The translations under genes and the position numbers were made by a program. A stretch of DNA of 26,605 nt from DATEVL01 sp035471625 (lineage in GTDB: Bacteria; Chloroflexota; Anaerolineae; Anaerolineales; E44-bin32), in assembly GCA_035471625.1 (NCBI GenBank), contig DATIPT010000174.1, forward strand, positions 1 to 26,605. Reading direction: 5' to 3'. The notes under the pieces are model-generated. The model was not told the DNA's origin, did no database searches, and was given only the letters and a program-made list of their open reading frames with translations. Every line of letters begins with the position of its first letter. Position 1 is the first letter of the stretch. Of this stretch, positions 8,343 through 17,100 are shown piece by piece.

Positions 8343-9290
8343 TCAGGTCAGGAAGGAATCGAGCGTGGCCGGGGCGTCTAGTGCGACCAGCTCGGGTCCC
8401 CGATCGATCCGGCGGATCAGGCCATTGAGGACTTCCCCCGTTCCGATCTCGGCAAAGGACTGCGCGCCCGCGGCGATCATCCGCCGCACCGAATCGGTCC
8501 ACCGGACACTGGCGGTCAGCTGGGCCTTGAGGTCGTCGCGGATTTCGGCGGCGGTGCGGAGGTGATCTGCGGAAACGTTCCCGATGATCGGGATCTTGGG
8601 GTCTGTGATCCCGGCGCCGTCAACGAATGCGGAGAAGGCCTGGCTGGCCGGCGTCATCAGGGCGGAGTGGGCGGCGATGCTGACGGCCAGGCGAATCGTT
8701 CGCTTCGCCCCGGCGGCGGCGAGCCGCTCCAGTGCGGCGGCCAGGGCGTCATCGTTGCCGGAAATGACGATCTGTCCCGGGCAGTTGTCGTTGGCGATCT
8801 GGACGACCCGGCCGGTTTCGGCGGCGACGGCGCGACAGACCCCGTCCACGGCTTCGACGTCAAGGCCCAGGATCGCCGCCATGCCGCCCGGATTCCGGGA
8901 GCCGGCTTCCTTCATGAGGCGACCGCGCTCTCGGACCAGGCGGAGGGCGGACGGGAAGTCCAGGGCGCCGGCCGCCACCAAGGCGCTGAACTCCCCGAGG
9001 GAGTGACCGGCGACGAACCCCGGTTGAAAGGATGGGGCGCGCGCCTGGAGGGCGCGCAAGACCGCCACCGAGTGGGTCAGCAGAGCCGGCTGGGTGACGG
9101 CGGTGTCGTTGAGCTCCTCGACGGGTCCTTCCCAGCACACACGCGATAGGGAGGTCCCCAGAATCTCATCCGCTTCGGAGAAGACTTGCGCCGCCGCTTC
9201 ATCGGCCTGGGCCAGTTCTCTTCCCATGCCGACCTTCTGGGATCCCTGCCCGGGGAAGACGAATGCGGTGTGATCCGGGTTGCGGGGCAT
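8343..9290 (-). CDS. fabD: Malonyl-CoA:ACP transacylase
   Basis: FabD moves malonyl from CoA to acyl carrier protein to supply fatty-acid elongation. FVFPGQGSQ (residues 10-18), GHSLGE with nucleophile Ser97, Arg122, catalytic His208 (SIAAHSALM) and the terminal EIGTGEVLNGLI are all present. Length (315 residues) is normal. The frame stays open upstream to 9557, but that part overlaps rpmF and has no family similarity, so the ATG at 9290 is used. No Shine-Dalgarno precedes it; instead a strong hairpin lies in the 46-base gap after rpmF. rpmF-fabD is a well-known neighbourhood, usually with plsX and fabH in between, which are absent here. Confidence 0.95.
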   Translation of the reverse strand: MPRNPDHTAFVFPGQGSQKVGMGRELAQADEAAAQVFSEADEILGTSLSRVCWEGPVEELNDTAVTQPALLTHSVAVLRALQARAPSFQPGFVAGHSLGEFSALVAAGALDFPSALRLVRERGRLMKEAGSRNPGGMAAILGLDVEAVDGVCRAVAAETGRVVQIANDNCPGQIVISGNDDALAAALERLAAAGAKRTIRLAVSIAAHSALMTPASQAFSAFVDGAGITDPKIPIIGNVSADHLRTAAEIRDDLKAQLTASVRWTDSVRRMIAAGAQSFAEIGTGEVLNGLIRRIDRGPELVALDAPATLDSFLT

Positions 9291-9304
9291 ACGGAGAAGC
9301 GAGC

Positions 9305-9326
9305 GGGCCGTGCTTTCGCACGGCCC
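9305..9326 (-). promoter_or_regulatory. GAAA-tetraloop hairpin between rpmF and fabD
   Basis: On the transcribed strand a 9-bp perfect stem (GGGCCGTGC / GCACGGCCC) encloses the GNRA tetraloop GAAA. No T-tract follows, so it resembles an intercistronic processing, stabilising or attenuating element more than an intrinsic terminator. It lies 14 bases upstream of the fabD start. Confidence 0.6.
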
Positions 9327-9336
9327 GAAAACTCGC

Positions 9337-9522
9337 TCAGTCGCGCTTGACCTCGTAGACCTCGCGGCCATGGTAGTGGCCGCAGGCCGGGCAGACCCGA
9401 TGCGGGATGTGCTTCTCCCCGCAATTGGTGCAGGCGACCAGGGTGGGCTTGGCGAGAGCGTCGTGGGCTCGGCGCCGGTCGCGCCTACCCTTGGAATGCT
9501 TTCTTTTTGGGAGTGGCGGCAT
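9337..9522 (-). CDS. rpmF: Ribosomal protein bL32
   Basis: This 61-residue protein starts MPPLPKRKHSKGRRDRRR, typical of bL32. Its zinc ribbon follows: C-T-N-C, then C-P-A-C 14 residues later. It is a structural protein of the 50S subunit. The ATG at 9522 is chosen because AAGGAG lies 8 bases upstream; an ATG at 9540 would add MEGERE and overlap that site. It is the first gene of the rpmF-fabD-flippase operon, with a consensus promoter directly upstream. Keeping all four zinc Cys marks it as the zinc-binding form. Confidence 0.95.
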   Translation of the reverse strand: MPPLPKRKHSKGRRDRRRAHDALAKPTLVACTNCGEKHIPHRVCPACGHYHGREVYEVKRD

Positions 9523-9544
9523 CTCTCTTTCTCCTTCCATGAAA

Positions 9545-9567
9545 CCGCCTGCCGCATCGGCAGGCGG
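9545..9567 (-). promoter_or_regulatory. Hairpin at the predicted 5' end of the rpmF mRNA
   Basis: CCGCCTGCCG and CGGCAGGCGG form a 10-bp perfect stem with a 3-base loop. The predicted transcription start (about 9566) is the first base or two of the stem, so the message would begin with a duplex. The rpmF Shine-Dalgarno follows within about 10 bases. Confidence 0.6.
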
Positions 9568-9572
9568 CGGTC

Positions 9573-9600
9573 ATTATAAGCCGCCTGAGAGCGCTGTCAA
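9573..9600 (-). promoter_or_regulatory. Consensus promoter of rpmF-fabD operon
   Basis: On the minus strand TTGACA (9600-9595), a 16-base spacer and TATAAT (9578-9573) match both housekeeping hexamers perfectly. The predicted start is near 9566. It is the strongest promoter in the window, fitting a ribosomal protein gene. Confidence 0.85.
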
Positions 9601-9714
9601 GGCAGCCGTTTCTCGACCGCCATCGCCTCCAGCACGACGCCCCGGAGTGGCGGGTGACGCCCGGCCGGAGACCTTCCCTTCAGGCTCGTGCCGCTTCGGA
9701 CGACCCCTCTACCT

Positions 9715-9720
9715 TATAAT
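9715..9720 (+). promoter_or_regulatory. -10 element of moaC, probably leaderless
   Basis: TATAAT, a perfect -10 hexamer, ends 6 bases before the GTG start of moaC. Transcription would begin at or next to the GTG. The -35 region is weak (TTCGGA at 9695-9700, short spacing). Confidence 0.6.
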
Positions 9721-9726
9721 GGCTCC

Positions 9727-10212
9727 GTGGATTCCGGAGGACTCACCCATCTCGATTCATCCGGCCGGGCTCGCATGGTCGATGTCGGCGAAAAGGCGGC
9801 CAGCGAGCGCTGGGCCCGGGCCCGGGCGGTCGTCTCCGTCTCGGCGGAAACGCTGGCCGTGCTGCGATCCGGTGATCTCAAGAAGGGCGACGTCCGGGCG
9901 GTCTCGGAACTGGCCGGCGTCATGGCGGCCAAGCGAACGCCGGAACTGATTCCCCTGTGCCATCCCCTGCCTCTCTCGCACATCGCCGTCGAAATCGACT
10001 TCCGCGACTCGCCTCCGGGTGTCCTGATTACGGGCACGGTGAAGACGACTGCCTCCACCGGCGTCGAGATGGAGGCGATGACGGCCGTCGCCATCGCCGC
10101 GCTGACGGTCTACGACATGGTCAAGTCCGTCGAACGCGGCGCCAGGATCGAGGAAGTCCGGCTCCTCGAGAAGCATGGCGGTCGCAGCGGAGACGTGGTC
10201 CTGTCGGAGTAG
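9727..10212 (+). CDS. moaC: Cyclic pyranopterin monophosphate synthase
   Basis: MoaC converts 3',8-cyclo-7,8-dihydro-GTP (made by MoaA) to cyclic pyranopterin monophosphate, the first stable molybdenum-cofactor intermediate. Family motifs are RARMVDVGEK near the N-terminus, ELIPLCHPLPLSH, KTTASTGVEMEAMTA and ALTVYDMVKSVERG, carrying the catalytic Asp and Lys. GTG 9727 gives 161 residues, the usual MoaC length, and fits the expected LTHLDSSGRARMVDVG start. An open frame runs back to 9688 across the -10 element, which argues against a longer protein. moaA is not in the window. The moaDE fusion follows 3 bases later. Confidence 0.95.
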   Translation: MDSGGLTHLDSSGRARMVDVGEKAASERWARARAVVSVSAETLAVLRSGDLKKGDVRAVSELAGVMAAKRTPELIPLCHPLPLSHIAVEIDFRDSPPGVLITGTVKTTASTGVEMEAMTAVAIAALTVYDMVKSVERGARIEEVRLLEKHGGRSGDVVLSE

Positions 10213-10215
10213 CCG

Positions 10216-10926
10216 TTGCGAATCACCATCCTGTACTTCGCCAGCCTTCGGCAACGGGTCGGGTTCAAGGAAGAGGCGCTCGAGATCGGGGATGGGGCTT
10301 CCATCGCCGATGTGAAGACGGCGATCCTCACGGCCCACCCGGAGCTCGGCTCCCACATGCCGACCGTGATCGCCTCGGTGAATCGCGAGTTCGCCGCAGA
10401 CGACCATGTGGTAGGGGACGGGGATGAGGTCGCTCTGTTCCCACCGGTCAGCGGCGGGGGCGAGCCTCCCACGGTTGTGGAGATCGCCGAAGGCGAGATC
10501 GACTTCAATCGGATTCTTGCCCGGATCACCTTGCCTACCACCGGCGCGGCGTGCGTCTTCTCCGGCATGGTGCGCGGTCAGACGGAGCGGGCCGGCGGTC
10601 GCCAGACCGATCACCTGGAGTACGAGGCCTACCCGGCGATGGCCGAAGGGAAGATGCGCCAGGTGGCCGACGAAATCCGCGCCCGCTGGCCCCAGGTGGA
10701 AGGGATCGCCATCGTCCAACGAGTCGGCCGGTTGGCCGTCGGGACTCCCACCGTCCTGATAGCCTGTTCTTCGGCGCACCGAGACAGCGGCGTCTTCGAC
10801 GCGGCTCGCTACGGGATCGACCGTCTCAAGGAGATCGTGCCCGTGTGGAAGAAGGAAACCGGCCCGGCGGGGGAAGAATGGGTCGAAGGTGACTATCGCC
10901 CGACGCCCGGTGATCGCACCGGATAG
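10216..10926 (+). CDS. MoaD-MoaE fusion, molybdopterin synthase
   Basis: Residues 1-82 are a MoaD-type ubiquitin-like sulfur carrier (MRITILYFASLRQRVG, ending FPPVSGGG at 76-82). Residues 83-236 are MoaE, with FSGMVRGQ, LEYEAYPAMAEGKM, SSAHRDSGVFDAARYGID and IVPVWKKE (active-site lysines in K205/K212/K213). Molybdopterin synthase inserts two sulfurs into cyclic pyranopterin monophosphate. Normally MoaD ends in a free Gly-Gly that becomes a thiocarboxylate; here MoaE follows the glycines with no linker. The mycobacterial MoaX fusion is cleaved after MoaD to become active, and the same is likely here. Gln168 replaces the common His of the HRVG motif. The TTG start has GGAG 6 bases upstream, inside the end of moaC. 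Confidence 0.92.
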   Translation: MRITILYFASLRQRVGFKEEALEIGDGASIADVKTAILTAHPELGSHMPTVIASVNREFAADDHVVGDGDEVALFPPVSGGGEPPTVVEIAEGEIDFNRILARITLPTTGAACVFSGMVRGQTERAGGRQTDHLEYEAYPAMAEGKMRQVADEIRARWPQVEGIAIVQRVGRLAVGTPTVLIACSSAHRDSGVFDAARYGIDRLKEIVPVWKKETGPAGEEWVEGDYRPTPGDRTG

Positions 10927-10944
10927 ATCGCCAGGATCCGCCGC

Positions 10945-12087
10945 GTGAACGCCTCCGAGTCTCCGTGGCCTTTCCGTTGCTCCGTGTGTGCGAGGCCCCA
11001 TCCCGACGGCGGCCTGCGCTACCGCTGCCCGACATGCAATGGACCCTTCGATCTCGATCGGTCGATCCGCTTTGCGCCGAAACCCGTCGAGCGGACCGCC
11101 TCTCCGATGGAACGCTACCGCGAGTCGTTCTTCCTGCCGGAGGCGGCATCCTGGATCAGCCTGGGGGAGGGGGACACTCCGCTGCAACCTGCCCGGGTCG
11201 ACGGGCGCACGGTCTACTTCAAGTGCGAGTACCTCAACCCGACCGGATCTTTTAAGGATCGCGGATCGTGCGTGTTGATCAGCGCCCTGGCTGCGGCGGG
11301 GGTCGCCGAGGTGTTCGAGGACTCCTCCGGGAATGCGGGCGCATCCCTTGCCGCCTACGCGGCGCGCGCCGGGATGCGCGCCCGGGTCCTCGTTCCCGAG
11401 TCGGCCTCGCCTCGCAAGAAGGCTCAGATCGCTGCGTACGGCGCCGAACTGATCCCGGTCCAAGGCCCGAGAACGGCGGTAGCCGAGGCGGCGCAGCGCG
11501 AGGCTGCGGGCGGGGCGACGTACGCCAGCCACGTCTGGATCCCGCTCGGCCTGGCCGGTATGGCCACCGTGGCCTTCGAGATCGTCGAGCAGCTCGGTCA
11601 GGCTCCGGGGGCGGTGGTGCTTCCAGTCGGACACGGGACCTTGCTCCTGGGGGTCGCGCGAGGCTTCGAGGCGATGCGCTCAGCCTCGACGCTAGAGACG
11701 GTCCCCCGCTTGATCGCCGGCCAGGCGGCGGCCTGTGCCCCGATCTGGGCGGTTCATCAGGGCGGCGGGGAGGCCCTCGGATGGGTGCGGGAAGGACCGA
11801 CGCGGGCCGAGGGGATCCGGATCCTCCAGCCACTGCGCGGCGACGCCGTCCTTTCGGCCATTGAGGCCAGCGGTGGGACTGTCGTTGCGGTCGATGAACC
11901 CTCGATCGAGAACGGGGAACGCCAGCTCGGCCGCCGCGGGTTCTACGTTGAACCGACATCCGCCGTCGTGTGGGGCGCGCTTGAGGCCACGCTGCAGGGG
12001 CTGCCCGATCCGGTGGTCATCATCCTGACCGGGTCTGGCCTGAAGTCACCGGACCGCCAGGTTCCCAAGGAGACCGTGAATGCCTGA
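10945..12087 (+). CDS. thrC: Threonine-synthase-like PLP enzyme
   Basis: A fold-type II PLP enzyme of 380 residues. The N-terminal zinc-ribbon-like segment has C12-x2-C15 and C28-x2-C31. SLGEGDTPL (72-80) and NPTGSFKDRG with PLP-binding Lys104 follow, then EDSSGNAGASLAAYAARAG and the phosphate loop PVGHGT. Threonine synthase converts O-phosphohomoserine to threonine. The N-terminal ribbon and motif order fit threonine synthase better than cysteine synthase, but the exact substrate is not proven by sequence. The GTG start has AGGA 8 bases upstream. It sits between moaDE and fabF, unrelated pathways, and overlaps the fabF start by 8 bases. Confidence 0.82.
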   Translation: MNASESPWPFRCSVCARPHPDGGLRYRCPTCNGPFDLDRSIRFAPKPVERTASPMERYRESFFLPEAASWISLGEGDTPLQPARVDGRTVYFKCEYLNPTGSFKDRGSCVLISALAAAGVAEVFEDSSGNAGASLAAYAARAGMRARVLVPESASPRKKAQIAAYGAELIPVQGPRTAVAEAAQREAAGGATYASHVWIPLGLAGMATVAFEIVEQLGQAPGAVVLPVGHGTLLLGVARGFEAMRSASTLETVPRLIAGQAAACAPIWAVHQGGGEALGWVREGPTRAEGIRILQPLRGDAVLSAIEASGGTVVAVDEPSIENGERQLGRRGFYVEPTSAVVWGALEATLQGLPDPVVIILTGSGLKSPDRQVPKETVNA

Positions 12088-13330
12088 GCCCGTCGATCGA
12101 ATCGTCATCACCGGGATGGGCACCGTCAATCCCTTGGGTCTGACCGTCGACGAATCCTGGGAGCGGGTCATCCGGGCCGAATCGGGGGTCGGGCCGATTA
12201 CGCTCTTCGACTCGAGCGACTTGATCGTTCACATCGCAGCGGAAGTGAAGGGCTTCGACCCGGCGAACTACATGGACGTCAAGGAAGCGCGACGGCGCGA
12301 TCGTTTTCAGCTCCTGGCGGTCCCGGCGGTGCAGCAGGCCCTTGCCCAATCGGGTCTCGAGATCCATTCCGAAAACGCCGCGCGCGTGGGCGTGATCATC
12401 TCGAGCGCCGTCGGCGGGATTATCGCCATCGAAGCAGGATTCACCTCCCTGCTGGAGAATGGACCGCGGCGGGTCAGCCCGTTCATGATCCCGATGATGA
12501 TGGCCAACGGGGCGGCCGGGATGACGGCCATGGACATCGGCGCCATGGGGCCGAGCTTCTCGATCGCTTCCGCCTGCGCCTCAGGCAACGAAGCGATCGG
12601 AGTGGCGTGGCTGATGCTTCGGGCCGGGATGCTCGATGCGGTGATCGCCGGCGGCGCCGAGGCGACCATCACCCGCGTTGGGATCGCCGCTTTCGATCGG
12701 ACCGGGGCGCTCTCGCATCGCAATGAAGACCACCACCTGACCCCGGCGCCCTTCGACAAGAATCGGGACGGCCTGGTCATGGGGGAGGGGGCTGCTGTGC
12801 TCGTACTCGAGACCGAAGGCCACGCGAGTCGGCGCGGTGCGCCCGTCCTGGCGGAAGTCGCCGGGTACGGCGCCTCAGCCGATGCCTACCACGTCACGGC
12901 GCCGCGTGAGGACGGCTCGGGCGGCGCTCTAGCGCTTGCCCAGGCGCTGGCGCAGGCCGCCGCCTCCCCAGACCAGGTCGACTACATCAACGCCCACGGG
13001 ACCGGCACGACCCTCAATGATCTGTCCGAAACTCGGGCGATCAAGGCGGCAATGGGGGATGCGGCCTACCGCGTGCCCATCTCTTCGACCAAGTCGATGA
13101 CCGGACACATGATGGGCGCGACCGGCGCCCTCGAAGCTATCTTCTGTGTCGAGGCCATCCGCCACGGCGTGATCCCTCCGACGGCGCACCTCCACACGCC
13201 GGACCCAGAGTGCGATCTCGACTACGTCCCCTTGCAGGCCCGGCGGAAGGACGTTCGCCTGGCCCTAAGCAATGCCTTCGGGTTCGGGGGGCACAATTCC
13301 GTGCTGGCCTTTCGGGCGGCCTCCGGCTAG
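12080..13330 (+). CDS. fabF: Beta-ketoacyl-ACP synthase II
   Basis: FabF condenses malonyl-ACP with acyl-ACP in fatty-acid elongation. The 416-residue protein has the Cys-His-His triad: C166 in SIASACASGN, H306 in NAHGTGTTLND and H343 in KSMTGHMMGATGALE. LSNAFGFGGHNSVL closes the C-terminus. The nucleophile loop is ACASGN where TACATG-like sequences are commoner; the Cys is intact. AAGGAG lies 7 bases before the ATG, inside the preceding gene. No acpP or fabG lies beside it, although fabD is encoded divergently about 3 kb away. Confidence 0.93.
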   Translation: MPEPVDRIVITGMGTVNPLGLTVDESWERVIRAESGVGPITLFDSSDLIVHIAAEVKGFDPANYMDVKEARRRDRFQLLAVPAVQQALAQSGLEIHSENAARVGVIISSAVGGIIAIEAGFTSLLENGPRRVSPFMIPMMMANGAAGMTAMDIGAMGPSFSIASACASGNEAIGVAWLMLRAGMLDAVIAGGAEATITRVGIAAFDRTGALSHRNEDHHLTPAPFDKNRDGLVMGEGAAVLVLETEGHASRRGAPVLAEVAGYGASADAYHVTAPREDGSGGALALAQALAQAAASPDQVDYINAHGTGTTLNDLSETRAIKAAMGDAAYRVPISSTKSMTGHMMGATGALEAIFCVEAIRHGVIPPTAHLHTPDPECDLDYVPLQARRKDVRLALSNAFGFGGHNSVLAFRAASG

Positions 13331-13431
13331 AATCGGTCGGGGGAGACAGGAGGCCGGTAGAACTGGTGGAACGCCGCGAACGCAGCCCGTCTGGGTTCCC
13401 GGCGCCCCCCAAGTTCGCCAGACAAAAGGAC

Positions 13432-14130
13432 ATGAAGCTAGAGAAGCTGGCGCGCGACGCCGGCGTGGCCCTGCAGGACCCGGCGCTGTTGCGGCGCGCG
13501 CTCACGCATCGCTCCTACGTCAACGAGCATTCCGACGCGCTGGAAGACAATGAGCGCCTGGAATTCCTCGGCGACGCTTGTCTCGACATGGCCTCGGCTG
13601 CTTGGCTCTATGCCCGCTTTCCCGAGCTGGATGAGGGTGAGTTGACCCGTTTGCGGTCGTCGCTTGTCCGCACGGAACAGCTGGCCGAGTTTGCGCGGGA
13701 GCTCCATCTGGGTGAAGTGGTCTTGTTGGGGAAGGGTGAGGACTCCTCCGGAGGCCGAGAACGGCCCGCCTTGCTGTGCGATGTCTTTGAAGCCTTTGTT
13801 GGGGCGATCTACCTCGATGGCGGGCAGTCCGCCGTGGCGGCATTCATGGATCAGCGCTTCGACCGGGCCGTGCGGAGGGCGCTGGAAGACGGCTCGCTGC
13901 TCGATCCTCGCAGCCGGCTCCAGATCTGGGCCCAGGCCAAGCTGAACCAGACCCCGCGCTACTCGACCGTCGATTCATCCGGCCCGGATCATGCCCGCGA
14001 GTTCGTCGTCGAGGTCGAGGTCGGGGAAACGTTGCGGAGCCGGGGTCAGGGCCGGAGCAAGCAGGAGGCGGCGCAGAGCGCGGCGGCGAACGCCCTGGTC
14101 GCGATTGGCCAGGCGGGCGGGGTAGCGTGA
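13432..14130 (+). CDS. rnc: Ribonuclease III
   Basis: RNase III cuts double-stranded RNA and matures rRNA. The catalytic domain has the signature NERLEFLGDACLDM and the second metal-binding motif DVFEAFVGAIYLDGG. A double-stranded RNA-binding domain occupies about residues 160-228 (DPRSRLQIWAQAKLNQTP, GQGRSKQEAAQSAA). ATG 13432 gives 232 residues. A GTG at 13366, 12 bases after AGGAGG, would add 22 residues and is a real alternative, because the ATG has only AAGGA almost touching it. The stop overlaps the smc start as GTGA; rnc-smc is a widely conserved pair. Confidence 0.93.
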   Translation: MKLEKLARDAGVALQDPALLRRALTHRSYVNEHSDALEDNERLEFLGDACLDMASAAWLYARFPELDEGELTRLRSSLVRTEQLAEFARELHLGEVVLLGKGEDSSGGRERPALLCDVFEAFVGAIYLDGGQSAVAAFMDQRFDRAVRRALEDGSLLDPRSRLQIWAQAKLNQTPRYSTVDSSGPDHAREFVVEVEVGETLRSRGQGRSKQEAAQSAAANALVAIGQAGGVA

Positions 14131-17100
14131 CCCAGGTCAACGGCGGTCGCGGGCGCCTCAAGTCGCTCGACCTGCAGGGCTACAAGACCTTCGCCAGCAA
14201 GGCGATCTTCGAATTCGCACCGGGGATCACGGCCATCGTCGGCCCGAACGGATCCGGCAAGTCGAACATCGCCGACTCGATCCGCTGGGTCCTCGGGGAG
14301 CAGTCCTACGGACTGCTGCGCGGCAAGAAGACCGAGGACATGATCTTCTCTGGGTCGGAGCAGCGGGCCCGCGCCGGGATGGCCACGGCGACGATAACCT
14401 TCGACAACAGCGACGGATGGCTCCCGATCGACTTCTCCGAGGTGACGGTCGGCCGGCGCGCCTACCGCAGCGGTGAGAACGAGTACCTGCTCAACGGTCA
14501 ACGCGTGCGCCTGCGAGACGTCGCCGAATTGCTGGCCCAGTGCGGTCTGGGAGAGCGTACCTACACGATCATCGGCCAGGGCTTGGTCGATGCCGCCCTT
14601 TCCTTGAAGGCCGAGGAGCGCCGCCGCTTGTTCGAGGAAGCCGCCGGGATCGGTTTGTATCGCGGACGGCGAGACGAAGCGCTCCGTCGACTCGACCACA
14701 CCCGGCGCAACCTCGATCGCGTCAAGGACATCCTGACCGAGCTGCGGCCGCGCCTGCGCAGCCTGGAGCGCCAGGCGAAACGCGCCCAGGACTACGAGTT
14801 GGTTCGGCAGGATCTCCATGCGGCGCTGCGCGATTTCTACGGCCATCACTGGTACCGGATGCTTGCGGTCGTGGCCGAGGCACGCCGCTTGGCCGACGAA
14901 GAAGCCGGCCGCCGCGAATCGATGCACGGCCAAGAGCGGACGACATCGTCGGAACTGGACGCGACCCGCGCCCGGATTGAGGGCCTGCGCTTGGAGCTGC
15001 AGCGCCTGTCCCAGCAGTCTTCGACGATCTACCGCGAGCGTGAGGAAATCGGGCGAGCCTTGGCGGTAGCCCAGGAGCGGTTGCGCTGGGTGGGAGAACA
15101 GGCCGTCGCCCTAGGCGGGGAACTCGAGGCTCTCGCCTCGGGCGAGCAGGCGCTCATGGATCGCCTGGAAGCGGCGCGCGCCGAGGTTGTCGAACGCGAG
15201 CGCGTGGTCGCCGATGCCGAGGCTCAGCGCCGCGAGCTGTTGGGGGAACCTTCCGCCGGAGTCGAACCCGACGAAACCGAGCTGGATGCCGACCGGGCGC
15301 GCCTCCGGCTGGATGGACTACGGGCGGAAATCGCGGCCAATGAGGCGCGGCTGGCGCAGGCGAGAGAGGCGGGGGAAGGGTTCCGCCTCGAACTCGAGCA
15401 GGCCCAAGCGCGCGTCTCCCGGTCGCAGGAAGTCGCCGCCACAAGCCGCCAACGGCTCGATCACGCGGAGGCGACTGCGGCCGAAGCGGCGCGGGTGCGG
15501 GAAGGGAAGGCGGCGGCCGAGTCCGCCGCCATGGCCGAGGTGGAGAGCGCCCAGCGGGCGCTTGAGGCCCATGAGGCGAGTCTTTCGCAGAGCCGGACGG
15601 GCCTGGCCGCGGCCGAGGCCCGCCTGGCCCAAATCGACGACCTCTCCGAAACGGATGCCGAGAACCTGCTTTCCCAGGCGAGTGCGCGCGGGGACCTTCG
15701 CGGCTGGCATGGAAGATTGACTCAGGCGATCCGACCGCAAGGGCGAGTCGAGGTCGCGGTACGGGCGGCGCTCGGGGCGTTCGTGAACGGCTTCGGTTTC
15801 GAATCCGGGGAGGCGATCGACTCGGCGGCGACGCAGTTCGAAGAGGGTGGAGAGGCCCCGTCGGCCGCTTTCCTCGCCCTGGAACGGCGAACCGAGGTGC
15901 AACGGATCGAGTTGGGCGGGGACGACGGGATCATCGGCAACGCGGCCGCGCTGGCCGAGGCCTCGGGGCGCTACCAGTCGGTGATCGACGCGCTGCTGGG
16001 GCGGACCCTGGTCGTACGCGACCGCCAGACGGCGCGCCGGTTGCTGACCGCGCTCCCCGAGGATGCTCGTCTGGTCACTCTCAAGGGAGATATCTTCCTC
16101 CCAGGCGGGGACGTGCTCCTGAACGCCGCTCGCCCGCACCAGGGGCGCGAGGAAACACGCCGTCGACTGACCGCTGCCCAGGAAGATGCCCGAGGCAAGC
16201 TTGCCCGGGCGGAGAGCGAGCACAACAGCCTTGCGACGCGGCTGGCCGATGCCCAGGCTCGAGCCAAGACCGCCACCGAAGACCTTCAGCGATCGAGGCT
16301 CGAAGAACAGACGGGCCGAGACGCCGTCGGGACGGCGCGGGCGGAAGAGCGCGTCGCCTCGACGGAGGTCGACTTCGCCGAGGAGCAGCTGCGGGCGATC
16401 GATCGACGGCTGGCGGAGACCCAAGCCCGCCTCATGGAAGAAGAGGCCACGACGGCACGCCTCCAGCAGGAGCTTCGCCAGGTCGAGCGGGTGGTACGCG
16501 TCGACGACGTCCGCCGTGGCGGCGAGGCCGCCGCCGCCCACCTGGCGCACGCGGAGACGACCGTCCAGATGGCGCGGGCGGCGCTGGCGGAAGCCGCCGA
16601 CCGCCTCGACGAGCTCGAGGAGACGGCCGCCCTGCGCAAGGCCGAACTCGACCAGCGCCGGGCGCGGGCCCAGGCGCTGGAGGCGGAGCGGGAACGTCTG
16701 GCCGAGCAGGTCGCCGAGTCGGAAGCGGCGGCGCGTTCGATCGAGGAGCAGTTGGCCGCCGTCGAGGCGCAAACCGCGCCGGTGGGCGAGTCCCTGACGT
16801 CGGCGGAGGAGGAACGTTCCACGCTGGAGAAGAAGGAAAGCGAACTGCGGCTCCATCTCCAGGGGATCGAGCGCGCCCATTCGCAGGCCCAGATCGATCT
16901 GGCGCGTCGACAAGAAGAACTGGCCAGCCTGCGCCGTCGCGTCGAAGATGACTTTGGCTTGGTCGCCTTCGACTTGGACGAGTCGGCGGAAGCGCAGGCG
17001 CCGATCCCCTTCGAGGGCCTCGTCGAGCACCTGCCCCAGGTGGAGGACCTCCCGCCGGACTTCGAGAATCAGGTGGCGCGGCTCCGCCTTCAACTCCGGC

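Noticed and set aside
6928..8502. A 524-codon minus-strand open frame across the second RCK gene, flippase and fabD
   Set aside because: It crosses a convergent gene boundary and conflicts with three recognised proteins.
9291..9557. N-terminal extension of FabD across rpmF
   Set aside because: FabD homology begins a few residues after the ATG at 9290, and the region encodes L32 in another frame.
9757..11634. A 625-codon open frame antisense to moaC, moaDE and thrC
   Set aside because: It covers three conserved genes in full or part and shows no family motif.
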